DNA from: an uncultured Bacilli bacterium
GTDB taxonomy: Bacteria; Bacillota_I; Bacilli_A; RF39; UBA660
Length of the DNA: 64,000 bases
Assembly: GCA_910584255.1 (NCBI GenBank)
Contig: CAJTXV010000003.1
Location: 25,189-89,188, forward strand
Reading direction: 5' to 3'
Shown here in pieces: positions 54,596-64,000 of the stretch (its first letter is position 1; every line of letters starts with the position of its first letter). The notes below the pieces were generated by a model that was given only the letters and a program-made list of their open reading frames with translations, was not told where the DNA came from and made no database searches. The position numbers were made by a program, and so were the translations under genes.

Positions 54596-54781
54596 TTACC
54601 AGCTTGATTTTTTAACGCCTGGTATTTGTCCTTTATTTGCTAATTCTCTAAAACAAATACGACAGATTCCGAATTTACTCATAACAGCATGAGGTCTTCC
54701 ACATCTTTCACAACGAGTGTATTCACGTACTTTGAATTTTTGTTTACGACTAGCTTTTATTTTTATACTTTTTTTTGCCAT
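54596..54781 (-). CDS. rpsN: 30S ribosomal protein S14, zinc-binding type
   Basis: 61 residues from the ATG at 54781 ([20 protein letters not shown]), where GGAGG lies just upstream; the ATG at 54793 overlaps the rplE stop. CERCG and CRICF supply the four zinc cysteines, so this is the short zinc form. Confidence 0.97.
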   Translation of the reverse strand: MAKKSIKIKASRKQKFKVREYTRCERCGRPHAVMSKFGICRICFRELANKGQIPGVKKSSW

Positions 54782-54793
54782 AATATCCTCCAA

Positions 54794-55333
54794 TTACTTT
54801 CTAAAAGGAATTCCAAGTTCACTTAATAAGTCAAGTGCTTCTTCGTTTGACTTTGCAGTTGTAACGAATACGATATCCATACCGCGCACTTTTACAACAT
54901 TATCATAATCAATTTCAGAGAAAATTAATTGTTCCTTAATTCCCATTGTGTAATTTCCACGTCCATCAAATGCCTTTGGAGAAACTCCACGGAAATCACG
55001 AACACGTGGTAACGCAATTGAAATTAATTTATCGATGAAGTTATACATATTCTCTCCACGTAATGTTACCTTACATCCAATCGCTTGTCCTTCTCTTACT
55101 TTAAATCCGGCGATTGATTTACGAGCTTTTGTAATTACTGGGTGTTGTCCAGAGATTAACTCTAAATCTTTCACAGCGGCTTCTATTAATTTTGAGTTAC
55201 TTGTAGCATCACCAACACCAATATTGATGACTACTTTCTCTAACTTTGGTACTTGCATAACTGACTTATAGTTATGTTTCTTTTGTAAACTTGGAACTAT
55301 TTCATTTAGATATTTTTCTTTTAGGCGGTTCAT
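54794..55333 (-). CDS. rplE: 50S ribosomal protein L5
   Basis: 179 residues. [60 protein letters not shown], and [20 protein letters not shown]. Binds 5S rRNA. Confidence 0.98.
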   Translation of the reverse strand: MNRLKEKYLNEIVPSLQKKHNYKSVMQVPKLEKVVINIGVGDATSNSKLIEAAVKDLELISGQHPVITKARKSIAGFKVREGQAIGCKVTLRGENMYNFIDKLISIALPRVRDFRGVSPKAFDGRGNYTMGIKEQLIFSEIDYDNVVKVRGMDIVFVTTAKSNEEALDLLSELGIPFRK

Positions 55334-55351
55334 ACATTACCCTCCTTCCAA

Positions 55352-55663
55352 CTAATCAATTTTCTCATTTGATTTTTTTGAAATTCTTTCTTTTTTGTTT
55401 GTTTTTTCATCAAGTTTATAACCAATTCTAGTTGGTTTTTTTGTTTTTGGATCAATCAACATAACATTTGATACATGGATTGGTGCTTCTACTTCTAAAA
55501 TTCCACCAGTTTCTTGACCATTACCTTTTTTATGCTTTTTCACAATATTTACACCCTCAACGATGACTCTGTCTTCTTTTCTAAGTGTCTTTGTGATTTT
55601 TCCTTCTTTTCCTTTACTAGATCCGGCTATTACTCTTACTTTGTCTCCAACTTTAAGTTTCAT
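55352..55663 (-). CDS. rplX: 50S ribosomal protein L24
   Basis: 103 residues. KOW motif [20 protein letters not shown], then [20 protein letters not shown]. Assembly initiator. Confidence 0.98.
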   Translation of the reverse strand: MKLKVGDKVRVIAGSSKGKEGKITKTLRKEDRVIVEGVNIVKKHKKGNGQETGGILEVEAPIHVSNVMLIDPKTKKPTRIGYKLDEKTNKKERISKKSNEKID

Positions 55664-55674
55664 AATATCCTCCT

Positions 55675-56043
55675 TTATAGCACTTCTTTCGCTAAAGATA
55701 CTATTTTCATGAAATCTTTATCACGTAATTCACGAGCTACTGGTCCAAATATACGAGTTCCAACTGGACTCTTGTCTTCTTTAATGATTACGCAAGCATT
55801 ATCATCGAATTTAATGTAGCTTCCGTCATCACGACGAACACCACGTTTGCTTCTTACGATAACAGCCTTTACAACTTTTCCTTTTGCTACAGTTCCATTA
55901 GGTGTGGCATTTTTTACTGTACCAACAACTATGTCACCGATATTTCCTGTTTTTCTTTTGCTTCCACCTAATACACGAATGACTAATAATTCTTTTGCAC
56001 CAGAATTGTCAGCAACCTTTAAACGGCTTTCTTGTTGTAACAT
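55675..56043 (-). CDS. rplN: 50S ribosomal protein L14
   Basis: 122 residues. [40 protein letters not shown]. Starts the spc part of the cluster. Confidence 0.98.
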   Translation of the reverse strand: MLQQESRLKVADNSGAKELLVIRVLGGSKRKTGNIGDIVVGTVKNATPNGTVAKGKVVKAVIVRSKRGVRRDDGSYIKFDDNACVIIKEDKSPVGTRIFGPVARELRDKDFMKIVSLAKEVL

Positions 56044-56069
56044 AAATTATATCCTCCTTCACCTAAGAG

Positions 56070-56327
56070 TTATAGAATAACTGCTTCTTTTACGATTTCT
56101 GCTAAATAGAAATGTTTTGTTTTAGAAATTGGTTTTGTTTCAACAATTCTAACAGTATCTCCTACTTTAGCTTTATTTGTTTCATCGTGAGCTGCATATT
56201 TCTTTGAGCTTCTCACTCTTTTTCCATATTTTGGATGTTTTTTATAAGTTTCTACTTTTACAGTAATTGTTTTGTTGTTACAAGCACTAACGACTGTCCC
56301 AACGAATTCTTTTCTTACTTTTTCCAT
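56070..56327 (-). CDS. rpsQ: 30S ribosomal protein S17
   Basis: 85 residues. [40 protein letters not shown]. Oligonucleotide-binding fold, early 16S binder. Confidence 0.98.
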   Translation of the reverse strand: MEKVRKEFVGTVVSACNNKTITVKVETYKKHPKYGKRVRSSKKYAAHDETNKAKVGDTVRIVETKPISKTKHFYLAEIVKEAVIL

Positions 56328-56341
56328 CTATGAAACCCTCC

Positions 56342-56539
56342 TTACTTTTCTTCTAACTCACGTTCACGTAGTACTGTTTTTAAACGTGCTACGGTATGAC
56401 GTAAATCTCTGATTCTTGAAGGTTTTTCTAAATTTCCTGTTGCCTGTTGGAATTTTAAGTTGAATAATTCTTCTTTACATTCCTTGATTTTTGCAACAAT
56501 TTCTTCAGTGGTTAGTTCTCTTATTTCCTTAACCTTCAT
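56342..56539 (-). CDS. rpmC: 50S ribosomal protein L29
   Basis: 65 residues from the ATG at 56539 ([20 protein letters not shown]), which has GGTGG upstream and overlaps the rplP stop by 11 bases; the in-frame ATG at 56554 is less likely. [20 protein letters not shown] is typical. Confidence 0.96.
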   Translation of the reverse strand: MKVKEIRELTTEEIVAKIKECKEELFNLKFQQATGNLEKPSRIRDLRHTVARLKTVLRERELEEK

Positions 56540-56960
56540 TTTTGTCACCACCATTTTCTCTCATAACAAATTTTGTCTTAATAGGTAGTTTGTGAGAAGC
56601 AAGTCTCAATGCTTCACGGGCAGTAGCTTCATCTACTCCTTTGATTTCAAACATGATTTTTCCTTCTTTTACAACAGCTACCCAAGCCTCAACATTACCT
56701 TTACCTTTACCTTGACGAGTACCGATTGGTTTTTTTGTTATAGGCATATGTGGGAAAATATTAATCCATACTTTTCCACCACGTTTCATGTAACGTGTCA
56801 TAGCAACACGGGCTGCTTCTATTTGATTGGATGTAATCCAAGCCCCTTCCTTTGCCATTAGACCATAGTCACCTTTGTCTAGTTTTGTATTTCCTTTTGC
56901 ATGACCTTCGTAAGGTAATCTATGAACACGACGATATTTTGTTCTTGATGGGATTAACAT
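56529..56960 (-). CDS. rplP: 50S ribosomal protein L16
   Basis: 143 residues. [60 protein letters not shown]. Near the A-site tRNA elbow. Confidence 0.98.
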   Translation of the reverse strand: MLIPSRTKYRRVHRLPYEGHAKGNTKLDKGDYGLMAKEGAWITSNQIEAARVAMTRYMKRGGKVWINIFPHMPITKKPIGTRQGKGKGNVEAWVAVVKEGKIMFEIKGVDEATAREALRLASHKLPIKTKFVMRENGGDKNEG

Positions 56961-56962
56961 AA

Positions 56963-57616
56963 TTAATTACCTCCTTTAGCCTTTTTTGATGGAAGAATTT
57001 CTCCTTTATAAATCCATACTTTTACACCAATTTTTCCAAATGTTGTATCAGCTTCACTCGTTGCATAATCGATATCTGCTCTTAAAGTATGTAGAGGAAT
57101 TGTTCCTTCTGTATATCCTTCGCTACGAGCCATATCTGCTCCACCAAGACGTCCAGATACTAATGTTTTAATACCCTTAGCCCCTGTTTTCATTGCATTA
57201 CGAATCGCTCTTTTTTGTGCCATTCTGAATGATGCACGATTTGTTATTTGATTTGCGATTGAATCCGCAACGATTTGTGCATTGATATCAGGTTTTTTGA
57301 TATCTACGATTGAAATTTGAATTTCTTCGTCTACTAATTTTGAAATTTCTTTCTTTAATTTTTCGATTGCCTCACCACCACGTCCGATAATTACACCAGG
57401 TTTTGCAGTGTGAACAATGATTTCTGTTCTCTTAGAATTTCTTTCAACTTGTACCTTAGCCACTGCTGCATCTTTTAGATTTTTTTCAAAATATTCACGA
57501 ATTTTGATATCATTATTTAATAATCTTGAATAATCTTTTTTATTCGCATACCATTTTGAGTCCCAATCTTTGTTTATTCCAAGTCTAAGTCCATTTGGAT
57601 TCACCTTTTGACCCAT
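56963..57616 (-). CDS. rpsC: 30S ribosomal protein S3
   Basis: 217 residues. [22 protein letters not shown] domain [20 protein letters not shown], and C-terminal [20 protein letters not shown]. mRNA entry helicase site. Confidence 0.98.
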   Translation of the reverse strand: MGQKVNPNGLRLGINKDWDSKWYANKKDYSRLLNNDIKIREYFEKNLKDAAVAKVQVERNSKRTEIIVHTAKPGVIIGRGGEAIEKLKKEISKLVDEEIQISIVDIKKPDINAQIVADSIANQITNRASFRMAQKRAIRNAMKTGAKGIKTLVSGRLGGADMARSEGYTEGTIPLHTLRADIDYATSEADTTFGKIGVKVWIYKGEILPSKKAKGGN

Positions 57617-57633
57617 GATTTAACCTCCTCCAG

Positions 57634-57966
57634 TTATCTAGTAGCCACAACAATTACGATGTGACTTGTTCTTTTATCTTTATGTCCAATATGACTACGT
57701 GAATCAAACATGTGACGTTTTAATACTGGACCAGCATCTACTCTTGCTTCTTTTACAAAAAGTTCTTCTTGTTTTGCTCCACCATTGTTTACTGCATTAG
57801 CAGTGGCTGACTCTAGAACTTTCTTTGTAAGACGAGCAGATTTTTTGTTCATATTACTTAATATTACTAATGCATCGTTAACATCTTTACCACGAATTAA
57901 ATCTACTACTAAACGAGCTTTAATAGGTGATACTCTAAGAGTTTTTGCGATTGCTCTTGCTTCCAT
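57634..57966 (-). CDS. rplV: 50S ribosomal protein L22
   Basis: 110 residues. RVSPIKARLVVDLIRGKDVN, FVKEARVDAGPVLKRHMFDS. Its loop lines the exit tunnel. Confidence 0.98.
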   Translation of the reverse strand: MEARAIAKTLRVSPIKARLVVDLIRGKDVNDALVILSNMNKKSARLTKKVLESATANAVNNGGAKQEELFVKEARVDAGPVLKRHMFDSRSHIGHKDKRTSHIVIVVATR

Positions 57967-57985
57967 ATTCTTCTCCTCCTAGTCA

Positions 57986-58252
57986 CTATTTCTTGTTATC
58001 GCCGTGTCCACCAAACTTACGAGTTTGTGAAAATTCTCCGAGTTTGTGTCCTACCATATCTTCAGTTACATAAACTGGAATAAATTCTTTTCCGTTATGT
58101 ACTGCGAATGTATGTCCAATAAATGCAGGATAGATAGTTGAACGACGTGACCATGTTTTAATGACTTCTTTTTTCCCAGATTCATTTAATCTTTCTACCT
58201 TAGCAAGTAATCTTTCGAATACGTAAGGCTTTTTCTTTAAACTTCTTGCCAT
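57986..58252 (-). CDS. rpsS: 30S ribosomal protein S19
   Basis: 88 residues. [56 protein letters not shown]. Head protein. Confidence 0.98.
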   Translation of the reverse strand: MARSLKKKPYVFERLLAKVERLNESGKKEVIKTWSRRSTIYPAFIGHTFAVHNGKEFIPVYVTEDMVGHKLGEFSQTRKFGGHGDNKK

Positions 58253-58270
58253 AAATCACTCAATCCTTTC

Positions 58271-59101
58271 CTATTTACTATTACGACGACGAACGATAAA
58301 TTTATCAGACGTTTTCTTCTTTCTAGTTTTATATCCAAGCGCTGGTTTACCCCAAGGAGTAACTGGACCTTTACGACCGATTGGTGCACGTCCTTCACCA
58401 CCACCATGTGGGTGATCGTTAGGGTTCATAACAGATCCACGTACCGTTGGGCGAATTCCCATGTGACGTTTACGTCCTGCTTTCCCTAATCTTACTAATT
58501 CTTGATCTTCGTTTCCTACAGCACCGATGGTTGCGTAACATGTTCCAAGAATTAATCTTTGTTCACCACTGGATAATCTTACCATTACATAATTTCCTTC
58601 ACGTCCAAGGATTTGAGCAGATGCTCCAGCACTTCTTGCTAGTTCTCCACCTTTTCCTGGGCGAAGCTCAATGTTATGGATCATGGTTCCTACTGGAATA
58701 TTCATAATTGGTAATGCATTACCAACTTTAATATCCGCATTTTCCCCACTCTCAATTTTACTTCCTACTGTTAAACCTTTTGGAGCGATGATATATCTCT
58801 TTTCACCATCGTTATAATTAATTAATGCAATATTTGCAGTTCTGTTTGGATCGTATTCAATCGCAGCTACGGTTCCAGGAATATCATGTTTGTTTCTCTT
58901 GAAATCGATAATTCTGTATTTTCTTTTTGCTCCTCCACCTTGATGTCTTACAGTAATTTTTCCTTGATTGTTACGACCACCATTTTTCTTTAGACTAACT
59001 ACTAGACTTTTTTCAGGAGTTTTCTTAGTAATTTCAGTATTTACTAAGGTACTCTTTTTTCTCTGTCCATTTGTAATTGGTCTGTAGCTTTTTACTGGCA
59101 T
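58271..59101 (-). CDS. rplB: 50S ribosomal protein L2
   Basis: 276 residues. [40 protein letters not shown], and [20 protein letters not shown] with the conserved His near the peptidyl transferase centre. Confidence 0.98.
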   Translation of the reverse strand: MPVKSYRPITNGQRKKSTLVNTEITKKTPEKSLVVSLKKNGGRNNQGKITVRHQGGGAKRKYRIIDFKRNKHDIPGTVAAIEYDPNRTANIALINYNDGEKRYIIAPKGLTVGSKIESGENADIKVGNALPIMNIPVGTMIHNIELRPGKGGELARSAGASAQILGREGNYVMVRLSSGEQRLILGTCYATIGAVGNEDQELVRLGKAGRKRHMGIRPTVRGSVMNPNDHPHGGGEGRAPIGRKGPVTPWGKPALGYKTRKKKTSDKFIVRRRNSK

Positions 59102-59115
59102 GAGTAACCCTCCTT

Positions 59116-59397
59116 CTAATTAAGTTCGATTTGTTGACCTTCCGCTAGAGTAACAATCGCTTTTTTTGTACGATTTGTTAGTCCAGTATAACGACCAACT
59201 CTTTTCTTTTTAGGTTTTACATTTAGCGTACGAATTCCTTCCACTTTTACGTTAAATATTTTTTCAATTGCTTGTTTGATTTCTGTTTTATTAGCTCTTG
59301 GATCTACTTTAAACACATATTGATTTTTCTGTGCAAGTAATCCAGCCTTTTCAGTAATTACTGGCGCTTTTACGATTTCTAAGTACTTTGTATCCAT
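59116..59397 (-). CDS. rplW: 50S ribosomal protein L23
   Basis: 93 residues. [40 protein letters not shown]. Docking site for SRP and trigger factor. Its ATG overlaps the rplD stop. Confidence 0.98.
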   Translation of the reverse strand: MDTKYLEIVKAPVITEKAGLLAQKNQYVFKVDPRANKTEIKQAIEKIFNVKVEGIRTLNVKPKKKRVGRYTGLTNRTKKAIVTLAEGQQIELN

Positions 59398-59993
59398 TAC
59401 TTAAGCACCTCCTCGATTTGTTTAAATGCATCCTTCGTTGTTAATACAACAGAAGCATTGACTAAATCTAATACATTCATTTCTACTGGTTCTATTACCA
59501 TAATGTTTCTTAAGTTTCTAGATGCTAGAATTAAGTTTTCATCTAATTCACTTACTACAACTAGAACTTTTTGATCAGCAAGTTCTAATGTATTTAATAG
59601 ATTTATCATTTCTTTTGTTTTGGGGGTTGCAACTTTTAATTCGTCAACAACCACTACTTTCTTCTCATTATATAAATTTAAGAAAGCAGTTTGTAAAGCA
59701 AGTCTTCTTTCTTTACGATTTTGTTTAATGCTATAGTCTCTAGGAACTGGAGTACCATATCTTCCTCCACCTACCCATTGAACAGCACGAATGGAACCTT
59801 GACGAGCATGCCCTGTTCCTTTTTGACGCCATGGTTTTCTACCACCACCACGTACTTCACTACGAGTTTTTGTTGAATGAGTACCTTGTCTTAGAGATGC
59901 TTGAGATAAGATAATCGCATCAAATAAAACATTTTGGTTTGGCTCAATACTTGTTAATTCTTTATTTAATTTAACGTCCTTTAGTTTTTCCAT
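59397..59993 (-). CDS. rplD: 50S ribosomal protein L4
   Basis: 198 residues from the ATG at 59993 (MEKLKDVKLNKELTSIEPNQ), preceded by AAGGAGG; the ATG at 60017 is upstream of that site. RQGTHSTKTRSEVRGGGRKP and GTGHARQGSIRAVQWVGGGR are typical. In enteric bacteria L4 also represses the S10 operon. Confidence 0.97.
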   Translation of the reverse strand: MEKLKDVKLNKELTSIEPNQNVLFDAIILSQASLRQGTHSTKTRSEVRGGGRKPWRQKGTGHARQGSIRAVQWVGGGRYGTPVPRDYSIKQNRKERRLALQTAFLNLYNEKKVVVVDELKVATPKTKEMINLLNTLELADQKVLVVVSELDENLILASRNLRNIMVIEPVEMNVLDLVNASVVLTTKDAFKQIEEVLK

Positions 59994-60048
59994 CTTTAAT
60001 TCCTCCTTATCAATCACATTTCTTTTTCTTTTTTAATTTCTGTGATGA

Positions 60049-60870
60049 TTATTCGCTTACTTCTTTGCTTGATTCCTCAGTAGCAGGAGTTTCTTCTGTA
60101 TCATTTTCTGTTACTTCCTCAGTTTCTGATTTCGCAACATTTTCTTCTACAACTTCTTCGGTATCGGTTACTACTTCTTCCGTAGTTTCTTTAGGTTCTT
60201 CTACTACTTCATAAGTAATTAACTCTTCTGTTTCGTTTACCTTTTCTCCTTTTTTGACTGAAGTTTTAATCATAACTAAAGATTTTTTAGGACCTGGAAC
60301 GTTACCTTTGACTAAAATAACATTGTTTTCTAAATCAACGTCTACTACTTCAAGATTTTGAACAGTAGTTAATACGTTACCCATATGCCCTGGAAGTTTC
60401 TTTCCTTTTAATACGTGCATTGGTAACATTGTACCAAGAGAACCTACTCCTCTATGATATTGAGAACCATGTCCCATTGGTCCACGAGATTGATTGTGTC
60501 TTTTAATTACACCTTGGAATCCTTTACCTTTACTAATTCCACTAACATCTACAATTTCTCCTTTTGTAAATACACTAGCGTTTAGTTCTTGTCCTAATGT
60601 GTAATCTTCAATATTTACTCCCCTAATCTCTCTTAAGAAGCGCTTAGGTTCTGTATTTGCTTTTTTTGTATGACCCATTTTTGGTTTGTTACTGTTTTTA
60701 GGTTTGATTGTTTCATATCCTAATTGAATCGCATTGTAACCATCTGTTTCTACTGTTTTAATTTGAGTAACTACATTAGGTTCAACTTCGATTACAGTCA
60801 CTGGAATTAATTTACCACTCGTAGTAAATACTTGAGTCATTCCAACTTTTTTACCTAAGATTCCTTTCAT
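60049..60870 (-). CDS. rplC: 50S ribosomal protein L3 with acidic C-terminal extension
   Basis: 273 residues. The standard L3 core ([60 protein letters not shown]) ends near residue 210. After it comes an unusual tail of about 55 residues made mostly of Glu, Thr, Val and Ser ([20 protein letters not shown]...), absent from classical L3. Low-complexity and acidic, so it is probably disordered and solvent-exposed. Confidence 0.97.
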   Translation of the reverse strand: MKGILGKKVGMTQVFTTSGKLIPVTVIEVEPNVVTQIKTVETDGYNAIQLGYETIKPKNSNKPKMGHTKKANTEPKRFLREIRGVNIEDYTLGQELNASVFTKGEIVDVSGISKGKGFQGVIKRHNQSRGPMGHGSQYHRGVGSLGTMLPMHVLKGKKLPGHMGNVLTTVQNLEVVDVDLENNVILVKGNVPGPKKSLVMIKTSVKKGEKVNETEELITYEVVEEPKETTEEVVTDTEEVVEENVAKSETEEVTENDTEETPATEESSKEVSE

Positions 60871-60885
60871 ATTTTTTTCCTCCTA

Positions 60886-61203
60886 TTAATTTTGTTGTAC
60901 TTTGATTTGAATATCAACACCGCTTGGTAAATCTAAATGCGCTAAGGCATCTACTGTTTCCTTGCTTGGATTTTTGATATCAATAAGTCTTTTATGCGTA
61001 CGCATTTCGAATTGCTCACGGCTGTCTTTGTATTTATGAACAGCTCTTAAAATTGTGTATTTTTCAATTTCTGTTGGAAGTGGTACTGGTCCACTGATTT
61101 CTCCACCAGTTCTTTTTACTGTTTCCACAATTTTCTTTGCAGCATTATCTAGAATTCTATGATCGTATGCTTTTAAGTTTACGCGAATCTTGTCTTTTGA
61201 CAT
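60886..61203 (-). CDS. rpsJ: 30S ribosomal protein S10
   Basis: 105 residues. [57 protein letters not shown]. First gene of the cluster; also the NusB partner in antitermination. Confidence 0.98.
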   Translation of the reverse strand: MSKDKIRVNLKAYDHRILDNAAKKIVETVKRTGGEISGPVPLPTEIEKYTILRAVHKYKDSREQFEMRTHKRLIDIKNPSKETVDALAHLDLPSGVDIQIKVQQN

Positions 61204-61318
61204 ATTGAATCCTCCCTTCGCCTATATCTAGTATAGACTTGCTCCGTGCGAATTACTCGATTTTACCGAACAACTTAACCCGGTGTATCGACAACCTCTC
61301 ACATCTAAGCAGCCACAC
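61204..61318 (-). promoter_or_regulatory. S10 operon leader
   Basis: About 115 transcribed bases precede rpsJ. They are richer in G and C than other gaps, with several short inverted stretches. A structured regulatory leader is possible, as in enteric bacteria, but I cannot assign a known fold. Confidence 0.35.
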
Positions 61319-61325
61319 GCATTAA

Positions 61326-61354
61326 ATTATAGCACAAAGATTGCCCTTCCGCAA
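61326..61354 (-). promoter_or_regulatory. promoter of the S10-spc-alpha cluster
   Basis: Minus strand TTGCGG (61349-61354), 17 bases, TATAAT (61326-61331). The gap up to 61515 otherwise holds only T-rich sequence and the next terminator. Confidence 0.7.
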
Positions 61355-61471
61355 CACCTTTTTTTACTTTTTTTTTACTTTTTTTATTGTTCATACTTTA
61401 GAACATATGGTGATAATTTTTCTCTTAATTATATACTAATTTACTCTATGCAAATTATATCATAGGCAATT

Positions 61472-61508
61472 AAAAATGATAGATTATAGTTTTCTTTTCT
61501 ATCATTTT
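61472..61508 (-). terminator. terminator after the secreted unknown protein
   Basis: AAAATGATAGA / TCTATCATTTT (61473-61483 with 61498-61508), T run on the minus strand. Confidence 0.75.
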
Positions 61509-61515
61509 ACACTTT

Positions 61516-62457
61516 TTATTTTTGGGAAGGTTTATAGTCTATAAAGTAAGTTATCTCTTTCGATGGTACTTCTTGGTTATTTTGAATATAGTCTAATATT
61601 TCATCCACGTTGTTTCCTTTATAAAAGGCAGCTCTCCAGTAGTAATTATCTAAATCATCTAAATGAAGTTCTAAAAATGTATCAACGTCTTTCTGTGTAT
61701 CTACAGTAGCAACTTGTTCTCCTTCTTTATTAAATACATAGTATCTTACTAGAATTCCTGATTCTGATTTAAAACCAGTTGGTTCTTTTTGAAAAGCTGA
61801 TTCATAATATGCATGTAAAGTATTTTCTTCTTGCCCTAATTCTAGAGGATTTGGCTTTTTTTCTTTTTGAAGCATAGATTCATCATATAATGATCCGAAG
61901 AACATGTTGTAATCATCACCAAAGATACCATAATTTGAAACAGGTAAGTTTTCATTATCGAAACCAGGTGCACTAAATGTTTGTGTACAAAAATAAGAAG
62001 TTCCAAATCCAGAACCTAGTCCATGCACCACTAAAGTCGTCTTAAAACGACTACTAATTTCTGTCGCCTGTTCTTTTGTAATTCCATTATTTTCCTTTAA
62101 CTCGGTTGGTACTACATTCTTTGCATCTGTATAAACAATTTGACATCCGTATTTACTATCTAGTTCTGATAAATTTGTAATACTGTCATTGATTTTATCC
62201 TCAAGGTATACAGAATTTTCATAAACATATAAGTATCCAAAAATAGGTTTTCCAAAATCAAGATTGTCACCAACACCTACACCTACTAATTGAAGTTTTT
62301 TTCCACTGTCTGTAAATTTGATAAAATCATCATCTGTCTCATCTATCGTAGAGGCATACGCTATTGGAACTTCTTGATTTGAAAACTTACTTATATATCC
62401 CAAAGCAAGTATACCGCTTAATGCTAATCTACCAATTTTTACCTTTAAATTTCCCAT
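61516..62457 (-). CDS. secreted unknown protein
   Basis: 313 residues with a signal-peptide-like start (KVKIGRLALSGILALGYIS). The mature part is acidic: LQLVGVGVGDNLDFGKPIFG, TTLVVHGLGSGFGTSYFCTQ, and a C-terminal YFIDYKPSQK. No catalytic motif recognised. It lies divergent to a lysozyme-like gene; a shared cell-envelope role is inferred. Start follows AAGGGGATAAT. Confidence 0.7.
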   Translation of the reverse strand: MGNLKVKIGRLALSGILALGYISKFSNQEVPIAYASTIDETDDDFIKFTDSGKKLQLVGVGVGDNLDFGKPIFGYLYVYENSVYLEDKINDSITNLSELDSKYGCQIVYTDAKNVVPTELKENNGITKEQATEISSRFKTTLVVHGLGSGFGTSYFCTQTFSAPGFDNENLPVSNYGIFGDDYNMFFGSLYDESMLQKEKKPNPLELGQEENTLHAYYESAFQKEPTGFKSESGILVRYYVFNKEGEQVATVDTQKDVDTFLELHLDDLDNYYWRAAFYKGNNVDEILDYIQNNQEVPSKEITYFIDYKPSQK

Positions 62458-62576
62458 ATCTATTATCCCCTTTAAAAATCGACTATATAATACTACAAAA
62501 TAGTTGAAAATTCAAGAAAAAAATTTTTGGATAAAATATTGTAGCAAACTATGATTAAATTTTTTATTGAAAATAT

Positions 62577-62606
62577 TTGACAAAATCTTTAAAACCATGA
62601 TAGAAT
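62577..62606 (+). promoter_or_regulatory. promoter of the lysozyme-like gene
   Basis: TTGACA (62577-62582), 18 bases, TAGAAT (62601-62606). Confidence 0.6.
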
Positions 62607-62653
62607 TTGCAAGGTTGTATTAAAAAAACTGCAGAAATGGGGAGGGGAATAGA

Positions 62654-63949
62654 ATGAACAATATAAAAATCGGATCAAATTTAAATAAAAAAGTATGTGC
62701 TTCTATTCTGGAACGATTTGCTCGTACATATTCATTACAAACAGTTTCAGGTGATGTTAGTGGTTCCTATTCTATATTAGAAATGGGCAACCAATCTTAT
62801 ATTATAGCGGAAAGAAATGAGAAATTGGCTAGTATCTTGATAAACTATTATCAACAAGGGAAAAAGTATCATCTCATTATCCCTATCACTACTTATTTCA
62901 TCCTTCAAACTATATCTTTAACCTCACAAGTAGATGCTGATGACATCATACGTCATCTTCATTTGAAGGATCCATTCGCAGTAGAAGTTAGTATAGATGA
63001 TTATAATATGGTTGATAACATGAGTATTCAAGAAAATGAAGAACAGCTAATGGAATATACTCAGATAATGAATGATAGGTTTGAAAGTAGAAAAAATGAT
63101 ATAGAGATTGATCATTATAATACATATCTTACACAATATAGTAATTATTACCATTTAGATAGTGAGAAAGTAATTGATATTGCAAAACAATTAACTAATA
63201 ATTATCAAAATAGTTTTGGAGATATTCTTAGCGAAAGTGCAATGGAAGACTATGATTTATATCATGTCATTGACAACCCAGAAGCAGCTTCCTTACTTTT
63301 TAACTATTTTGTTTACCGAAATGTAATTGGAAATGAGGGAGAACTTGCTTTTGATATTTCAGATTTTGGATATTCAAAAAGGGATCTTGTTACTACTACT
63401 AGGATTGAAACTGTCGATTACGAAAAAGGGGATGAGACTATCTTAGCTAATGGTCTTACTCGTAGTCAATTAACAGGAAAAATATGTGACTTGTTGCAAA
63501 TGGACAAGTACTATACACTTGCGATATCTTATTCCGAAGCGGGACCGAATGGTAGTCCTGCATCAAGAAATTATAATAACTATGGTGGGCTGAAAAATAA
63601 AAAGGGAGAACTTATGAAGTTTCCAAGTCCAGCAGCTGGTATTGCTGCTCAAGCATTAAATCTTAAAACATATCCTAATAAGCATGAAGTAGACTCTTTA
63701 GAAAAATTGTGGGAAGTTTATGCTGAAAAAGGAGAAGACTGGCTTCCAAATGTAAAACGTTTTTATAATATGATTACCAAGAATCCATCTGACTACTTTT
63801 TAGAAACTATAAGTACAGTTGATTATCAGAAAGCCCCATTAGATATAGACGATAGCCATGCTTTAGATTCTACTGATTTATCCTATAATGTTGATCCAAC
63901 ATTTACTTATAACATCGAAAGTCAAGCTGTCAAAGTTTTAAAAATATAA
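62654..63949 (+). CDS. membrane-anchored protein with C-terminal lysozyme/glucosaminidase-like domain
   Basis: 431 residues. An N-terminal cytoplasmic part of about 70 residues is followed by a hydrophobic segment (YHLIIPITTYFILQTISLTS), then a helical linker. The C-terminal domain from about residue 285 resembles FlgJ/glucosaminidase-type peptidoglycan hydrolases: LAISYSEAGPNGSPASRNYN with a candidate catalytic Glu, NNYGGLKN, and KFPSPAAGIAAQALNLKTY. Start ATG follows GGGGAGGGG. Cell-wall cleavage is likely but not proven. Confidence 0.7.
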   Translation: MNNIKIGSNLNKKVCASILERFARTYSLQTVSGDVSGSYSILEMGNQSYIIAERNEKLASILINYYQQGKKYHLIIPITTYFILQTISLTSQVDADDIIRHLHLKDPFAVEVSIDDYNMVDNMSIQENEEQLMEYTQIMNDRFESRKNDIEIDHYNTYLTQYSNYYHLDSEKVIDIAKQLTNNYQNSFGDILSESAMEDYDLYHVIDNPEAASLLFNYFVYRNVIGNEGELAFDISDFGYSKRDLVTTTRIETVDYEKGDETILANGLTRSQLTGKICDLLQMDKYYTLAISYSEAGPNGSPASRNYNNYGGLKNKKGELMKFPSPAAGIAAQALNLKTYPNKHEVDSLEKLWEVYAEKGEDWLPNVKRFYNMITKNPSDYFLETISTVDYQKAPLDIDDSHALDSTDLSYNVDPTFTYNIESQAVKVLKI

Positions 63950-63951
63950 TA

Positions 63952-63985
63952 AAAAACCACTAGTTAAACTAGTGGTTTTTGTTTG
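63952..63985 (+). terminator. terminator after the lysozyme-like gene
   Basis: AAAAACCACTAG (63952-63963) / CTAGTGGTTTTT (63969-63980), a 12-bp stem with a 5-base loop and T tail. Confidence 0.85.
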
Positions 63986-64000
63986 AGGCCTATAAGGCCT

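Noticed and set aside
1..64000. Full reassignment of UGA to Trp (genetic code 4)
   Set aside because: UGA ends adk, map, cwlD, Abi_2, the exonuclease-BRCT gene and the LytTR regulator at natural C-termini, and Trp in ribosomal proteins is TGG. Only three isolated in-frame UGAs occur.
63985..64000. AGGCCT repeated at the end of the window
   Set aside because: Two AGGCCT copies three bases apart form a small palindrome, but the window ends here, so no repeat or element can be judged.
1..64000. CRISPR arrays, tRNA, rRNA, intact insertion sequences
   Set aside because: I looked in all gaps on both strands and found no regularly spaced repeats, cloverleaf-like segments, or transposase with terminal repeats.

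Overview
The window looks like a chromosome segment from a low-GC member of the Bacilli (Firmicutes), probably an uncultured, gut-type lineage. This rests on the AT-rich sequence, strong AGGAGG-type ribosome binding sites, the S10-spc-alpha ribosomal protein order, an energy-coupling-factor (ECF) transporter module beside truA, CIRCE heat-shock operators, and the presence of SpoIID and CwlD homologues. The taxonomic call is inference. UGA ends many conserved genes here (adk, map, cwlD, a LytTR regulator), so the standard bacterial code applies. However, three genes are each interrupted by exactly one in-frame UGA.

Bases 1-7,932 are an accessory, defence-like region. It holds the tail of a C5 cytosine methyltransferase and a tightly packed four-gene operon (DUF6414-like protein, Clp-like AAA+ ATPase, Fic enzyme, two-pass membrane protein). 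A second four-gene operon follows (small protein, exonuclease-BRCT, DUF6429-like protein, unknown 467-residue protein). Two broken copies of a cell-wall amidase gene flank the second operon.

Bases 8,100-20,900 carry mixed genes: a P-loop kinase-like protein, a DUF1294 membrane protein, a solitary adenine/cytosine-N methyltransferase, CysE, TtcA, an Abi_2 gene translationally coupled to an HtrA protease, a zinc-dependent phospholipase C-like protein, a SpoIID-domain protein, and htpG under a CIRCE operator.

Bases 20,900-39,000 are again accessory-rich: an asparaginase, a secreted trypsin-like protease followed by three paralogous membrane-anchored proteins, a very large MMPL transporter fused to an exported domain and divergent from a TetR regulator, CwlD, a large unknown two-part protein, Hsp20 (second CIRCE), an orphan LytTR response regulator, a cold-shock protein, a DUF1848 protein, an HNH endonuclease, and a RelB/YafQ toxin-antitoxin pair.

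Bases 39,100-61,354 are the translation core, all on the minus strand: rpsI, rplM, two paralogous unknown genes, truA, the ECF transporter (ecfT and two unusually degenerate ATPases), an SDR oxidoreductase, then the uninterrupted rplQ-rpoA-rpsK-rpsM-rpmJ-infA-map-adk-secY-rplO-rpsE-rplR-rplF-rpsH-rpsN-rplE-rplX-rplN-rpsQ-rpmC-rplP-rpsC-rplV-rpsS-rplB-rplW-rplD-rplC-rpsJ cluster (listed against transcription). rpmD (L30) is absent. Bases 61,400-64,000 hold a secreted unknown protein and a divergent lysozyme-like protein. I saw no tRNA, rRNA, CRISPR array or intact insertion sequence.
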